Part shown: piece by piece, positions 23,231 through 35,836 of the stretch
Layout of the letters: every line of letters starts with the position of its first letter
Numbering within the stretch: position 1 is the first letter of the stretch
Origin: Dioscorea cayenensis subsp. rotundata
Taxonomy: Eukaryota; Streptophyta; Magnoliopsida; Dioscoreales; Dioscoreaceae
Direction of reading: 5' to 3'
Length of the DNA stretch: 64,000 bases
Assembly: GCF_009730915.1 (NCBI RefSeq)
Contig: NC_052484.1
Location: 5,950,021 to 6,014,020 of the forward strand
Made by a program: the position numbers and the translations under genes
The notes under the pieces: generated by a model
The model's database searches: none
What the model was told of the DNA's origin: nothing
What the model saw: only the letters and a program-made list of their open reading frames with translations

Positions 23231-23253
23231 TTTTTTTTGTTGTTGTAGTGATA

Positions 23254-23610
23254 GTGTTTGTACTTGTGAGAGCTTGCCCAGGCTGGGCAGCACGCGTTGA
23301 ATTGGAGGCGTGCTTGCCTCCGTTTGCCCACGCATGCATGAACAAGCGTGCCCACTATCACAGATTTGCTTTTCCATGCGATACTTAATAGCAAGGTAAT
23401 GAGACCCCGGCTCAGGCATTGATTTGGTCAACCCTAAGGGTTGATGGATTTGATTGGGTTAAACTGGGATAAAAATAAAATATATTAAAATAATATAATC
23501 TATATTTTAATAAATAAAAAACATAATTAATTAAATATGATATTTAAAACTTTAATTTATATATTTTCTAGATTTTCAAAATATCTAAAATACAATTATA
23601 TTTAGGGAAA
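23254..23610. other. Spacer, no gene recognised
   Basis: Short GC-richer patch (23260-23390), then AT-rich sequence. Nothing recognised. Confidence 0.4.
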
Positions 23611-24074
23611 ATTGCTTATAAGTCCCTACAAAGTTTTATTTTTCCTCTGTAATCCCTCTGACATTTTCACTACCCATATAGTCCTTCCTTTTTAGACAAT
23701 TTCCTTTTGAATCCTTGCCGTGATATCCGTTACTCTCTTTTCTTTTCCACCCGCCCAGTCACATCACCTTTCTGGTAGCATATCTTGAGAAGCTTCACCT
23801 GCCACCTCTTTTACTGAACTTCATCTTCATCCGACCTCTGTCTCTTCTTCTTCTTCTTCTTCTCCTTATCGTTGTTCTTCTTCTTTGTCTCCTTCTTTTT
23901 GTCGTTCAAGTAAGCAACATCTCTATTCAGTCTTATTATATTTTTGCCACTTTGTACCTATCGTTCAGTTTTGTTTGGGATATAGTTCACTTTCAGGTAA
24001 ACCGGTGTACTTCCTTTTTGGGGGGGTTTTTTTAACCTATTGGTTTGTATAATGTTTACGCAGGTGTTAGTCAT

Positions 24075-26530
24075 CATGGATACATTTTGTGTTGTGGCTC
24101 ATTTCAAAGACGAAGAGCGGTGGTCACTGAACGCTTCTTGAATAACTGTGAAGTTTGTGACACCTGACTCATATGGAACGGTTTGCCCAATTGAGTCAGA
24201 TGCAAATTTCCAATGCATGTGCCACATTCACCACACTTTTAAGAAGAGTGTGGTGGATATCATCGTTGAAGAAGTCAATGGGGCAGAAGTTGCTAACATT
24301 AATAGCTCCTTACCACCATTGTAATTCACTAACAAAGATAGCTCTAATTATGTTGTGTGCCGTCATGTGCATTATCACCACTTTTCTGTGTAGTTGTATA
24401 CATTTTGTGTATTATAATCTCATTTCTGTGTATTATACTTACTTCCTATGTGTTATATGCATTTCATGTGTATTATGTACGTGTTCTGTGTATTTTATTA
24501 ATTTCCTATGTATTACTTTGTCTTTTTGTATATTGTTCATGACTTGTTCCCCATCTCTGTCATGGGTTGGCATTCACAGGGAGTCAATCTCAGAAAACAT
24601 GAATGCAAACATGGAGACGTTTCTTTCCTAACATCCTCCTATAAGTGCGTTCAGTATTGCTTCATGTTCACAAACATCTGATGGATCGATATTACATGTA
24701 GGACAACGGTTTGAGAATGTGAATAAGTTTAAAGATGCCTTTGGTAGCCACTCTATGTGGCACGATTTCAACTTCACATTCATAAAAAAAGACAAACTTT
24801 AGTTAACTTTGAGGTGTGTTTCTCCGGATTACCAGTGGTGTGTCCATGCATCTAAAGAGAAGAACGATGAGACGTTCTGAGTGAAGATAATGCAAGCGAC
24901 GCATACTTGTGGTGGAGGGAATCGATACGACAGTCCACCCGAAAACAAGTAAGAAGTGAGTCGATGACCGTATTATACAGAGACTGAAGGAACAACCTTT
25001 GTATCAAGCAATTGATATACAAAAAGACATCCTGAGAGAACACGATGTTCGATTACCATACAAGCTTGCATGGATGGGTAGGGAGGTTGCTCGGTCTGCC
25101 ATTCACGATAGTAAGGTGAGAAGCTATGATTTGCTGCTGTGGTACACCGATAAGATGGCGGAGACGAATCTCGAAAGCATTATCACGATTGAGTATGACG
25201 GGAAGCGATTTAAACATGATTTCTTTTCTTTTCGAGCTTCTTTGGTTGGTTTCAAATAGGCGTGCATACCATTGCTATTTGTTGATAGAACTTATTTGAT
25301 GGGAACGTACGGTGGGATTTTATTGGGGGAAACTGGCAAAGACCAGAACGAGGATATGTTCCATGTGGTATTTGCTATTGTCGACAATGAAACAGATAAT
25401 AATTGGACCTGGTTTCTCGCTGCGCTCAATGAGGCAATATACGGTGAAGGCGACTACTGCGAAATTATTACTTTCATATCAGATCGGTCGAAAGACCTTG
25501 TAAACGCCATCATTAGAGTTTTCCCTTCATCGTAGCATAGTTTTTGCCTACGACATTTGGAGGCAAACTTCATGAAAGTAAACGTTAAACTTGGCAAAAC
25601 ATTGCGAGAGCAATATTGGGCTATAGTTGTCAAAATTGCGTATGTTTACACAACCAAAGTGTTTGATGATCGGTTACTGAACTTGTGATGACATGCCAGA
25701 TACACACGATTGGTTACTGAAAAAGTCAGACGTTAATCACTAGTCTAATTATTTATTTAAGGGTATGCGCTGGTATGAGATGTACTCCAATGTGGTGGAG
25801 TCATTCAATGCCTAGATCAAAGAGGCGCGCCATCTTTCGTGTGTAATCCCAACACTTTCTCGTGTATTACTATATTTTTCTATGTAATATTCTGCTATTT
25901 CTGCGTATTATACTTATTTCCTTTGTATTATTGTCGGTTTTTGTGTATTATTCAGCTATTTTCTGTGTAATCCTTTTCTGCACACATGAATTATATTGAC
26001 TGAACGGGTATGGTCACAGGTTCAAACTTATGAATTGATGGCCGATAGATGTGCATAATCAAACAAGTGGGATACACATTTTTGTCCTGAGATACACAAA
26101 AAGGTTAAACTGATTATTGAAGATAGTGGGTTCTTGAGGGTGGGCCGATCAGCAGTTGACACATACAAAATAGTTGATGATCACAACAGTGCTATCAGTT
26201 TATGGAACCGAAACTGTTCTTGCAGAAAATGGGAAGTCCATAGGCTCCCGTGCAAACATGCATGTGCAGCGATCATGCAAATAGACACAAATGTGCACAG
26301 TTATGTACCCGATTACTTCACAGTGGAATGGTACCATCGTGCGTATGCTGAACCTATATACCCAATCCTTGACACTAACAAGCCATACGGTGACAACTAA
26401 GAACTGCGAATCTGGTCCCCGATCACAAAAAATGACCCGTCTGTCCATGAAGAATGAGAATCAAGTCACAAGGATTCAAAGTCCGCGAGTTACATTATAG
26501 TTGGTGCCATGAACATGGGCATAACCGTCG
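24075..26530 (+). pseudogene. MuDR-type MULE transposase remnant
   Basis: In order: an N-terminal block (MDTFCVVAHFKDEERW at 24075); a DNA-binding region (KFKDAFGSHSMWHDFNF at about 24730-24780 and YQWCVHASKEK at about 24830); KLAWMGREVAR (25060-25095); and the DDE core (FVDRTYLMGTYGGILLGE at 25276-25330, then FISDRSKDLV at 25474-25503, with the family's C..H residues in CLRHLEANF near 25545). A SWIM zinc finger follows (CSC..PCKH, 26215-26259), then a C-terminal zinc-knuckle remnant (WCHEHGHNRRWC near 26507-26542) whose first Cys has become Tyr. The reading frame is broken by many stops and frameshifts. Putative introns at 24388-24545 and 25840-25985 consist of degenerate gtgtattat repeats. 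MULE transposases cut and paste DNA; this copy is inactive. Confidence 0.88.
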
Positions 26531-27090
26531 ATGGTGTAATGCGGTCATAGCGGGCTGAACAATTAGACAACTTATGTGTTAATTTGTGATCAATTTCTGA
26601 GTTTATGTGTTTCACTTTTTTATTTTGTGTAATATATAAGTGGTTCTCTGTGTTATACTACTACTTTTGTGTATTATGTTGCTACATTCAGAGGGGTTTT
26701 GGGATGTTTTGTATTATATTTCTTTTATATTTATATATGTTATCGTAATGCAAAGAATGTTGTTGTAAGGAATGAGGGTAAAAAGGAAATATTGTCTCAT
26801 AAGCAGTTTACTATTTATTATGGACCCTTTCTAGTGTATTATATATGCATGCCTATGTAATATATTAGGCTTATGTGTGTTATTTGTCAATTTTATGTAT
26901 TATATGAGTATTTATGTGTATTATGTGCTTTGCTTTTTGCTTATCTTGTGACTTCACTTTCTCATTTTCAAAAAGCTACATTTGTTAGCCGTACTTACAT
27001 ATGATATGCTAATTGTCTGAAAAAGTACTTGGTACATACGCAACATGATGGGGATCCTCCTCGCTGTCTTCCATGGCATCGAAGGCAGCG

Positions 27091-27254
27091 ACCACCTTCC
27101 TTGCCTCTTCCTCGCCCACATGTGAATCAGTTCGACGGCTTGGACTTGGACTCCTTCGTTGGGTTTTACGGTAGTAACCGCCTTCATTGCCTCTTCCTCG
27201 CCCGCATGTGAACCTGTTCGATGGCTTTGACTTGGACTCCTTTGTTTTGTTTTT
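27091..27254. repeat. Two tandem copies of an about 78-bp unit
   Basis: 27091-27167 and 27177-27254 align over their whole length with scattered substitutions (tgcctcttcctcgccc, then ttggactcct). On minus they encode charged, low-complexity residues such as TKESKSKPSN, perhaps a duplicated linker of the adjacent MULE gene. Confidence 0.7.
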
Positions 27255-27568
27255 CGACCTCGCCAGGGTGGGGGGGTCTCCTACATCTCGGCTAGTTTGT
27301 CCTCCACCTGGGCGTGCACTTTAGCAGAGTCACCGATACTGTCCTCGACGACCAATTCGTCACCCCTGGGCGTTCACTTCAGCAGCGTCAACCTTTTCGG
27401 CGGTTACCTCGATCATGGGAGCGCCAGTGTCCTCCCTGGCTACTGGTACATCACCCTCCTAGCCTTTCTCTTCGACTGTGTCATCCTTGGCACTACAATG
27501 ATCTTCTTCTGCATGCTGTAAGCCAGTATCCATGTGACATATCTTAGGTGTATGAAATGGACTTCTGC

Positions 27569-30500
27569 TCACGGCACGTTGAGTGCTTCGTCATCTATGA
27601 TTTTCTCCATGAAGTGCATGAAGAAGAATGGGTAGTCTGTACTGCAAGATTCTTGTTGCGGGCAGGAATAGACATGCATCATCGGTAGGTTCTTGAATGG
27701 CTTCTCGCCTGTGTTAACTTCAATGACGAACACAAAGAGATCCCGCTATAATGCGAGAAAGATAGTCATTGTTAGCATTAATTTACCATTGTTGTATATT
27801 ACATAGTACAATTGTTGTTGTGTGTACAATAGGGATTGAACTTACCATTTCGACAGCGTCTTCATCGTATGTGTGCGATTGAAGGGTAGAGTAATGCAGA
27901 TATATCTGCCCTGCAATGTTGAGAACCAACAGATGGTAATGGACATGAAAGATGATGGGTATAATAATCAACTCCTCAGTTTTGTGGCCGTAGATAACAT
28001 CCTCCATCATGCACAGTGCCTAATCGGTGATGTATTCTTGCTTCCACATTGAAAGGGCCAGTGGATGAGTAATAATAGCACACCTCCTATGCCCGTGGGT
28101 ATCTAATAGCAACTCCTCATGCAGCATTAGGACTAGAATGTTGACCACATCATTGGGCACCTGTTCCTCCCCTTCAAGCAGGATAAAGAGATGGTCATGG
28201 GTAGTGAATCCATAGTTATTCCTCTTGTTGATAGAGCTGTGCGACATAAAAAAAAAAAGACTATGGTCAAACTTAATCTGAATATATTACACAAGAAATA
28301 TAAATGATTACACAAAAACTACAGATATTACACCAAAAGTACCGATGTTACATAGAAGATATAATTACACAGGAAATAGAATAGATTACACAATAACTAC
28401 ATATTTTACACATGAAGGGCATTTTGTCACACAGAACTATGTATATTACACAGAGATGGTAATGTATAGAGAAATGACATATCTAAATTATCTACATAAC
28501 ATTAACACTAAAACCCCAATATGCTACACAAGAAAGAAGTTACTTGTCGATGCGTATGTGTAGGTAAAGCTTAAGAGCTTCCTGTTCAATTTTGTTCAGC
28601 CTTGTAAAGTTGGGGTATGTCTTTTTTGTTGGCGGGAAATTAGTATGAACAAGGATTTGTAACTCACTATATGGCTAAGCTTCCTCTTTATGTTCATATG
28701 GTACTTATTAGCACAAGTGCTTCTTCCTTTCTAACACTCGGGCTCACTGAGAGTGTGTAAAGGAGATTGTCAATGGCTTGGATGACCACTGGGAATATGT
28801 CGTCTGACTCGTCGGATGACTGTGCCGACCGGGGATGGGGGCCTCACTTACTGGCCTCTACTTGGGGGTGCTTTCCTCGGCAAGGGATTCGCTTGTAGTG
28901 ACGTTTTCATCGGGGCCCTCTTTACTGGGGCCTTCTTCAGTGATAGCTTCTCCTGGGAACTAGAATAAATGGAAACAACATCAGCGGAAGTAAAATGAAT
29001 GGGAACCTCATCGGGGGTGGGGGGCCTCCAACGCCTGCCGCGAGGCTAATGACGACGACTCCCACTGGGTTGGAGCTTCCCATTTTCCCGACCTCGGTGA
29101 CGGCGGCCCTTGAAACGCTTGTTACCCTTCTGCCTCGGCCGTCAACTTCTGTCCCTCGACTTCTGGTGGACCTTTTAGTGGCACCACAGAATTCGGGTAC
29201 TCAGTTTTGTTCGCCATTGAAGGAGTTCCCTCGTCCATGGATTTGTCTACACTATGCTGGACAACAGTCTTCATCACCACCATCTTTGGCGTCGCGCTAG
29301 TCCATTCGGACGTGTAGAGCATCGAACTCGACGAGGAAGCATTAAAGTAACCTCCGTACATCATTGTCACTGTACGGGGCATCAGTAGCTCTGTCAGGCC
29401 TGTCGCCCGACGACTGCCAGTGAGACCTTTTTCAGGGGTTAACTTTGGGGAAATGGTCCCCACCTTGTTTTTTGACAGGTCATCAACTTCTTTTATTTTG
29501 GATCCTCTACTTCTTCTTCCGCTATTTGGCCTGGTTTATTCTTTGTTGCTCTCATTGGCGGGGAAGGCAGTCGGGCCCTCTGTTTGAAGTCGCCCGATTG
29601 GGATGAACTCACAGAGGTTTCCTTGGCCTCTCCTATTCCATGGCCAACCAGTGTAATTTCTTCATCATTGGCTAGAACAAGACCAGAGAACTGTAAAGGA
29701 TGCATGAGATAAGACAATATATTAACAATATATATTACACAGAAAGCTAGTATATTACACATGACTATATTGTATTACACAGAACAGGTAGAAGATTACA
29801 CAGGAAGTTAATATATTGTACAAGAAATTAGGATATTACACAATAATAAAAGCAATTTACACAGAAAGCTAGAACATTATACAAGATTAAAGGAAACTCA
29901 CCTCTTTCCCTTCCAGGGATTTTAAAAGCGGACCGATTGATGCCGCATTCATGAATGTACTCTCCCCATAACATAATATAAGGGGTGTCTGACCAACGTG
30001 TTGATTCTTCACACTTCCGAATAATTTATAGAACTAGACAATAAGGGCAACTGCGTACCCTTTCAAGTATTCGGCGGGTGTGGTACTTTCCTTCATAGCG
30101 TAGCTGCACCCGTGCGGCCGTTTTGAGAAGATCGTCTATCATCCACCTGTGGATGGCATGCACCCAGGCTTAGTTGCTGATAGTCTCTAAGTTGTCGGCA
30201 TACTTGGCCACGAAGATGGGTGTATTCAGGGAGTTGTTCAGGAAGAAGATGGTGGTCATGAATAATACGACAAGAAGCTTCATGAAAGTCCTCTCCATTT
30301 TGGACTTGTCTCAAACAAGTCTAAATAGGTTATCCTTGATGGCATCGAGATGCCAGTTGTGCATTTTGTTTAGGTAGGCATACTCAAGTCAGATGAGTCC
30401 CCCTCGTGCCTGAAGCAGATAATGTCTCCCACGCAAGAGACGCCCATAACGACCGCGACGTCCTCAATCCTAAATGACAGCATGTTGTTTCCAATCTTGA

Positions 30501-30703
30501 ACTGTTGGGTTCGGTCATCGTATATATGGAGCAGCGCATCCAGCACCACTTTCTCGGACCACGGGCGCCAAGTCCATCAGGTGCGCAAAAGGGGCCCCAT
30601 GGAGGATCTGCTAGTGCGTCTTGTTCATCTCCTTTTTCAATTTCTCTATCGTCTCAACGACAGGGGCTAGGTAACACCTAGCATTGACCAGAGTGGGAGC
30701 CAT
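27569..30703 (-). pseudogene. Ulp1-like (C48) cysteine protease gene of the MULE, decayed
   Basis: Read on minus from ATG at 30703. An N-terminal block has FVAKYADNLETISN and WVHAIHRWMIDDLLK (about 30110-30240), followed by low-complexity Pro/Glu/Ser linkers (28800-29760). The Ulp1 domain is at 27590-28247 (LFILLEGEEQVPNDVVN at the start, then IIIPIIFHVHYHLLVL with the catalytic-type His, then HVYSCPQQESC with the oxyanion Gln). The segment after the Gln reads STDYPFFF where active enzymes have DCG, so the catalytic Cys is gone. Stops interrupt most blocks; the domain ends with a TGA at 27569-27571. Putative introns at 28255-28520, 29700-29890 and above 30710 consist of ttacaca-type repeats. 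Known family role: removal of SUMO-like modifiers; its role in MULEs is unknown. Confidence 0.75.
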
Positions 30704-31261
30704 TTCTGTATTCAATGGAAATTGTACAAAATCATCCGATAATACACATAAAGAGGGTATTTTACACAGGAAGAAATGTATATTACACATAAAAACTAGA
30801 AACCCCTAAATTATACATAGGAAAGCCTGAAACCCATTATAGTTCTAAACACCACCAAAAGTCCGATTTTATAGAGGAAACCCAAAAAATACACATGAAA
30901 AGCACACAATAACAATCTGCAGAAAATCGGACGACTTCTCCTTACCTTTTCGCTTGGCCCATAGGAGAATATACATAACTTATCAAAGTAGAAAATGAAT
31001 ATTGGGAAAAAGATCTCTACACCATATGCCTATATGGAAGTAAGAAGATTAAGAGGTTTAGCTCATAAACATAGGAATCACTTGGAAAAATGAGAAGAAA
31101 TAAGAAGGGAAATTGAACACAATAATTATATAAACAATATATAATCATATGAGATAATGCCAGATGACTATTCATGGATTTAATATGCCAGGATATACTT
31201 TAAAGACAAATAAAATATATAGAAAATAGCTTATATATAGCCCTAAATGGTCATTTTGAAA

Positions 31262-31799
31262 ATTACATTTACAAAAAATGATGAGAAATGATCATGTATT
31301 AAAAGAATTAGCAGCACGATAGGCGGGGCCATTGATTTTAAAAGATATATAAAATATTAAAAAAACATAATAATTCTACTCCCACCCCTTAGCTTCTCTA
31401 GGGACTAAAAAAGAATAATAAAAAAAAATCATGTCCACACATACACTTGCACTCACTCACTCTCTTTCTTTCTTCTTCCTCACTTCATTCGGCTGCCTCC
31501 ACACTTCCTCTCACCACCAACATTCTTTCTCTCTTTTTTTTCCTCTCACCACAAGCATATCTCTCACTGTCGCTCCCTCACTTCCCCTTTCCACCGGCAT
31601 TTTCTTTTTTTTTTTTTAAAAAAAATTATCTTTTTAACCCATTAGATTTAACCATAAACAAGTTCCCGGGTAAACTGACTGAGTCACCCGGTTTTTGGCT
31701 GGGCTATTTTAAAGCCGAGTAAAAGGGTGTAGCTAGACTGGCCTCATGGTCAGTTCCTTATTTTTTTTGTCAAACCAGCCGAGGCTGTCCGGGTTTGAC
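31262..31799. other. Spacer with pyrimidine-rich tract, no gene recognised
   Basis: The C/T-rich stretch 31440-31610 gives open frames of low complexity that I do not call. A small inverted repeat (gtcaaacc...ggtttgac) lies at about 31769-31799. Confidence 0.4.
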
Positions 31800-32040
31800 T
31801 ACATTACTTAATCGACATTCCTCTCGATCAAATCAACCTTCCTCCATTAATCTAGACAAACTTCTTCTAGTTTGAACAAGAAACAAGTACTTTGATAGAT
31901 GAGGAAAATTTGGACATTTTCTTATAAGATTTCTATACTCTTCAAAAGGATGGATTCTAAGAGTATTTATAACCCTCTGCCTAAAGATTTTGGCAACCAG
32001 GAACAACTTGATCCAATGGCTTATATTTGATTCCAACCAA
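31800..32040 (-). repeat. 3' LTR remnant of the minus-strand gypsy element
   Basis: 31848-31990 resembles 35898-36040 (tctagacaaac... ttgaacaagaaacaagtactt... gatgaggaaa... aaggatgga). Boundaries are uncertain and it may be truncated. Confidence 0.55.
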
Positions 32041-32099
32041 TTCCCAAACTAACTCTAATATGTTCTGATCACTATTTTTATAAAATCTTTTCTTTGTAG

Positions 32100-33610
32100 T
32101 CCCAAACTAACTCTTAGATAGGCCATGAGTTTGAGGGTGAGAACTTGTAGAAAGTTGAGCTTGATCCCCATCACTTAAATAATTCCAACCATCATATCTT
32201 GATAAAGTTGGTATGTATGTCACTTGTTATTGTCTTTAGCATTCCCAATACTTCACCATACATTTAAAGATTAGCTGTGAACTTTGTTGGTAAGAGAATA
32301 AACACCTTGTAGCTATTGAACTGATCTACTACAAACATAATGTTGTTGCATCCTTCAGACCTTAGTAGGCATGTGATGAAGTCCATGGAGATACTCTCTC
32401 AAGGCTTCTATGGAATGGGTAGGGTTCCAGTAATCCTATGGATTGGTGTTTTTCCATCTTATCTTATTAGAACACAAGAAATAGTTCAATATCTTTAAAT
32501 ATTTGAGGCCAATAATATACCCATTCTATAAGAGCTAATATGTTTTGAACTCCTCGATATTCCAACTATTTTGAGTACTCATGGCACTTTTGAGGATTTC
32601 TTTCCTTAAGCCTTACCATTTGGGAACATAGACCCCATTTCCCTTGGTAATCAACAACCCATCTTTTAGCTAAAACCAATGAGTCTTCCCACTACTTTTG
32701 GGATCTACCAAACACTTGGCTTATTGGTCATGCTCAAGTTCTTCCTTGATGTGATTCGCCAAAAGAAAATTTTTACAAGTAATGGAGATAAACTTTACCC
32801 TTCTAGCTGATAACATATTCTACTAAGTTTGCTTTGTTTGGCTTGAACTCCACCATAAATTAGAACTAAGCCAAGAAAATCTACAATCTAGCCTACTTGG
32901 GCATCATTTGTTTTTTCATTTTTTTAGGTGAGCAAGTAGCTTGTTGCTATATTGGTAGTCTTCACTATAAACCTAACTCCTAATAATAATACCTTCAAGT
33001 ATAGAGACAATGGTCCATTGTGGTTATCTCCTTCTCTTGGACAGTGTATCATCTCACTATTGCATTGAGCCTTTTACTCTCAAAGGAAATAAGATGCTAC
33101 TCTTGAATTAATATTTCTTCAATGGAAAAGTCGGAGGCATCAATGTACACCTCCTATCTTTAACTATGATCTGAAAGAGCTAATATGGGCCCCTCCATAA
33201 TGGCTTGCTTTAATAACTTAAACACTCTTTAGAAATCCACATTCCACTCCCGTGTCTTGTTCCTTTTCAACAAGTCAGTGAAAACTGAAGCTATGGCAAA
33301 GTAACCTCCTATGAATTTGTAGTAATAATTCAGAAAGCCAAGGAAATTTTGTGGCTCGGACACCTACCTTAGTGCCTCTTACTCTTGATTGCTTGAACCT
33401 TGGTTGTGTCCATCATTAGCATGCTATCTCCCACTTCATGCTGTAAAAATGATGCCTTTGTCTTCTCAAATTCACATTTCTCCTTCTTGACATAGAGCTC
33501 ATTTTCTCTTAAAACTTGGAAACTTGGTGTTAATGTTGGGTGTGTTTGTCCACGGTTTTACTATAGACTACTATATCATCCAAATACACCATGAAGAACT
33601 TATACAAAAA
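32100..33610 (-). pseudogene. pol remnant: RT, RNase H, integrase of the minus-strand gypsy element
   Basis: Read on minus. The RT active-site block KFFMVYLDDIVVYS is at about 33600-33560 with both catalytic Asp kept. Then come LGFLNYYYKFIGGY (about 33350-33300), RNase H YIDASDFSI (about 33150) and YTVQEKEITTMVHCLYT (about 33050-33000), a zinc-finger remnant ending in HQSIGLLEPYPFH (about 32430) and integrase blocks such as KYWEC and SSHPQTHGL (32280-32130). Several stops per 100 codons. No function remains. Confidence 0.75.
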
Positions 33611-35819
33611 GGATAGAAGATTCAGTTATTGAGCTAATGAGCGTGCAAAATGTTTTGTGGGCATTAGTGAGACTGAAAATAATGGTAAGAAATTCAAAGA
33701 AACCATATCTAGTCATGCATGATTATTTTTTTGTGGCACATCTTCCTTTGTGATATGTACTTGGTACTATCTTGATATTAAATTAAACTTGGTAAACCAC
33801 CTAGAATCCTCAAGTTGATCAAATAAATCCTCAATGAGAGAAGTAGGATATTTGTCTTTGACCATGATTTTGTTGAACACTTGATAGAATATATAGATCC
33901 TTAATAATTTGTTGTGCATCTTTTGGAAATAAACAAGAGAATTATATAGCCCCTGAGAGGGTCAAACATAGCTGACGTTGAGTAGCTCCTTCAATTGCGC
34001 AATTCTTCAAGCTTTAGAGGCATCATATGATAAGATTGATGCAATCTTGTGATCCATCTTTCTCCTTGGCAACTTTGGTGTCATGATATCCTTGAACTTT
34101 TTAAAGATTGATGCAATCTCACAAAGCATACCACATAAGGTGTCCTCAGCTTCTTCTCTAAGTATGAGAGATATGTAGGACAAGCTTTTTCAAGGCTCTT
34201 GAAAGTTTTATGGAGGTGAGTTGCTTAGCTTGCTTAACTCCATCACTAAAAGTACCATACATACTTTATCTTGTTTCCCCTATGATACACATTATTTTGA
34301 AGAAGAGGATCGGCATAGCCTTCACAGTGTCCATAAAAGTCCATGCCAAGCACAATTGGGTAAGTCATCCATTGGGACAACCAAGAATTCAATTAGCCCC
34401 CTCCATTCTCCAATACCAACTTCCATACCTTAAGTTACCCTAAAGAAAAACCGTAACTCATAATTTATGGCTTTGAGCCACCTTTATTTTTTTTGTTAGA
34501 GATATATATTTCTCAACTCCCTTTACCTCGACGACGTTATTGGAGATGCCGATGTCGATCAAGTCCTTCACCATTTGTTCCCCCTAATAAATAAGTGTCA
34601 ATTTCACTTCAGTTTCAGTCTCTCCACTTTAACCTTGATAGTATCCAAGATTTTCAAAGATCGTATTTTTTTATTAATGTTTCTCATCGTCTTGTTATTT
34701 TTCCTCTACTAAGATAGTGAGTTTGCTTTTCGTTTGATAGTGTCTTGCCTAGTGGTGTTCCTCGTACTTCTTAGATCTTCACTTCTTGCTTGGATGGTCT
34801 TCTACCCGACTTTTTTCTTTGCCATCCTTATCCTTAAAGAGACTTTCTCCCACATTTTGAACTCAATTAAAGATTTGGCAATAGAAATAACGGTGGCAAG
34901 ATCTAGGGTACCTCATTGTTGGACTTCTAGATTTTCCCATCCTTGTAGGACATCCATGAAGGTAAATAAGGCCTCCTTATTCAAATAGAAGGATGCTTAT
35001 CAAAATTTCACTCTCACCCATTAACACATGCTACCTCATGAACGCTTCCTTTATATATGGCTGAATCATTGAAGCTTCGCTCTTGCCTTATTCTTGGCAT
35101 TTTGGTGGTAGAACTATTTCTTGTTGTTTGTATTGCATTTTTTTTTAAGTGTTGATAGTGCACATATTTCTCTTAATATTGCCATCTCTCTGTCTCCACC
35201 AAACCATCGAGGTGTTGGTTAGGTAAAAGGTGGCATAGTCTATTTTCTTTGTGTCCTCCACTCCAAGAGCCTTGATGTATTACTCCAAGCCGCATAAGAA
35301 ATTGTCAATCTCCTTGGTGACATTCCTCACCCAAATATTGGCTTCGGAATGTCCATTTTTGAGGACATCAAGATAACCATTAGTGCTACAATGCCTCTCC
35401 CTTGAGCAATTACTTTCTTGTGTAATACTAATTCCTCTCGAGTCTCCTTAGCTCGATAACGATCCTTATAAGATCCTCTCTAGGGGTTGTAACCTTCAGT
35501 TAAAGAACTTCTCCAAAAATCTTGATATAATTGAGATTTTTGAAGAGGCAATGCTAAGGGTGCTTATATCTTTCCCCAGAATTTTCTATCCTACTTTTGA
35601 TGGTGATATGATGCAACATCCCCTTAAATCTATCTTGCCTTTAGACCATAGCTAGCTCCTCCTTTAAGAATCATGTGTTAATCTCGACCATCACGTTGCT
35701 CGACCTTTCCCATTCTTTCTTAGATTGCTTGGGATCCTTAGCAAGGTGTGTAATCTCAAATCCTAACATCTTCTTTAAGAAAGGCTACAAACACTAACCT
35801 TATGGAACCGAGGTTAACT

Positions 35820-35836
35820 GAGGCTCTAATACCAAT
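35820..35836 (-). other. Primer-binding site (initiator-Met tRNA type) of the minus-strand element
   Basis: On minus, directly after an LTR end TGACA, the sequence reads attggtattagagcct, one substitution from the standard TGGTATCAGAGCC. This fixes the strand and the LTR border at 35837. Confidence 0.8.

Larger units (their letters stand above)
17828..23250. mobile_element. Non-autonomous CACTA (En/Spm-type) element carrying host gene exons
   Basis: 5,423 bp. The left end is CACTACAAGG at 17828 and the right end TTGTTGTAGTG at 23250, the inverted CACTA terminus. Both sides have ATA (17825-17827 and 23251-23253), the 3-bp target duplication of this superfamily. Both subterminal regions are filled with short repeats of the TTTGCGACACA type in both orientations, as in CACTA transposase-binding regions. 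I find no transposase. The interior holds an SR45a/TRA2-like gene fragment and a GC-richer block of unknown origin. Confidence 0.9.
23611..31260. mobile_element. Decayed MULE with transposase (+) and Ulp1-like gene (-); limits approximate
   Basis: Two convergent gene remnants sit together: a MuDR-type transposase (24075-26530, plus) and a Ulp1-like protease (27569-30703, minus). This gene pair is known from plant MULEs that carry a Ulp1 gene (Kaonashi-type). The left limit is placed where a run of 'ccct' blocks (gtccctac, aatccctctgac) resembles the outer sequence of the second MULE at 50755. I could not find a clear matching right terminus, so both limits are estimates. Confidence 0.7.

Noticed and set aside
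23838..23890. CTT-rich tract as a splicing or promoter element
   Set aside because: A simple microsatellite in a decayed MULE; no evidence of function.
31440..31620. Pyrimidine-rich open frames (62 and 91 codons)
   Set aside because: Low-complexity Ser/Leu/Phe translation of a C/T tract.
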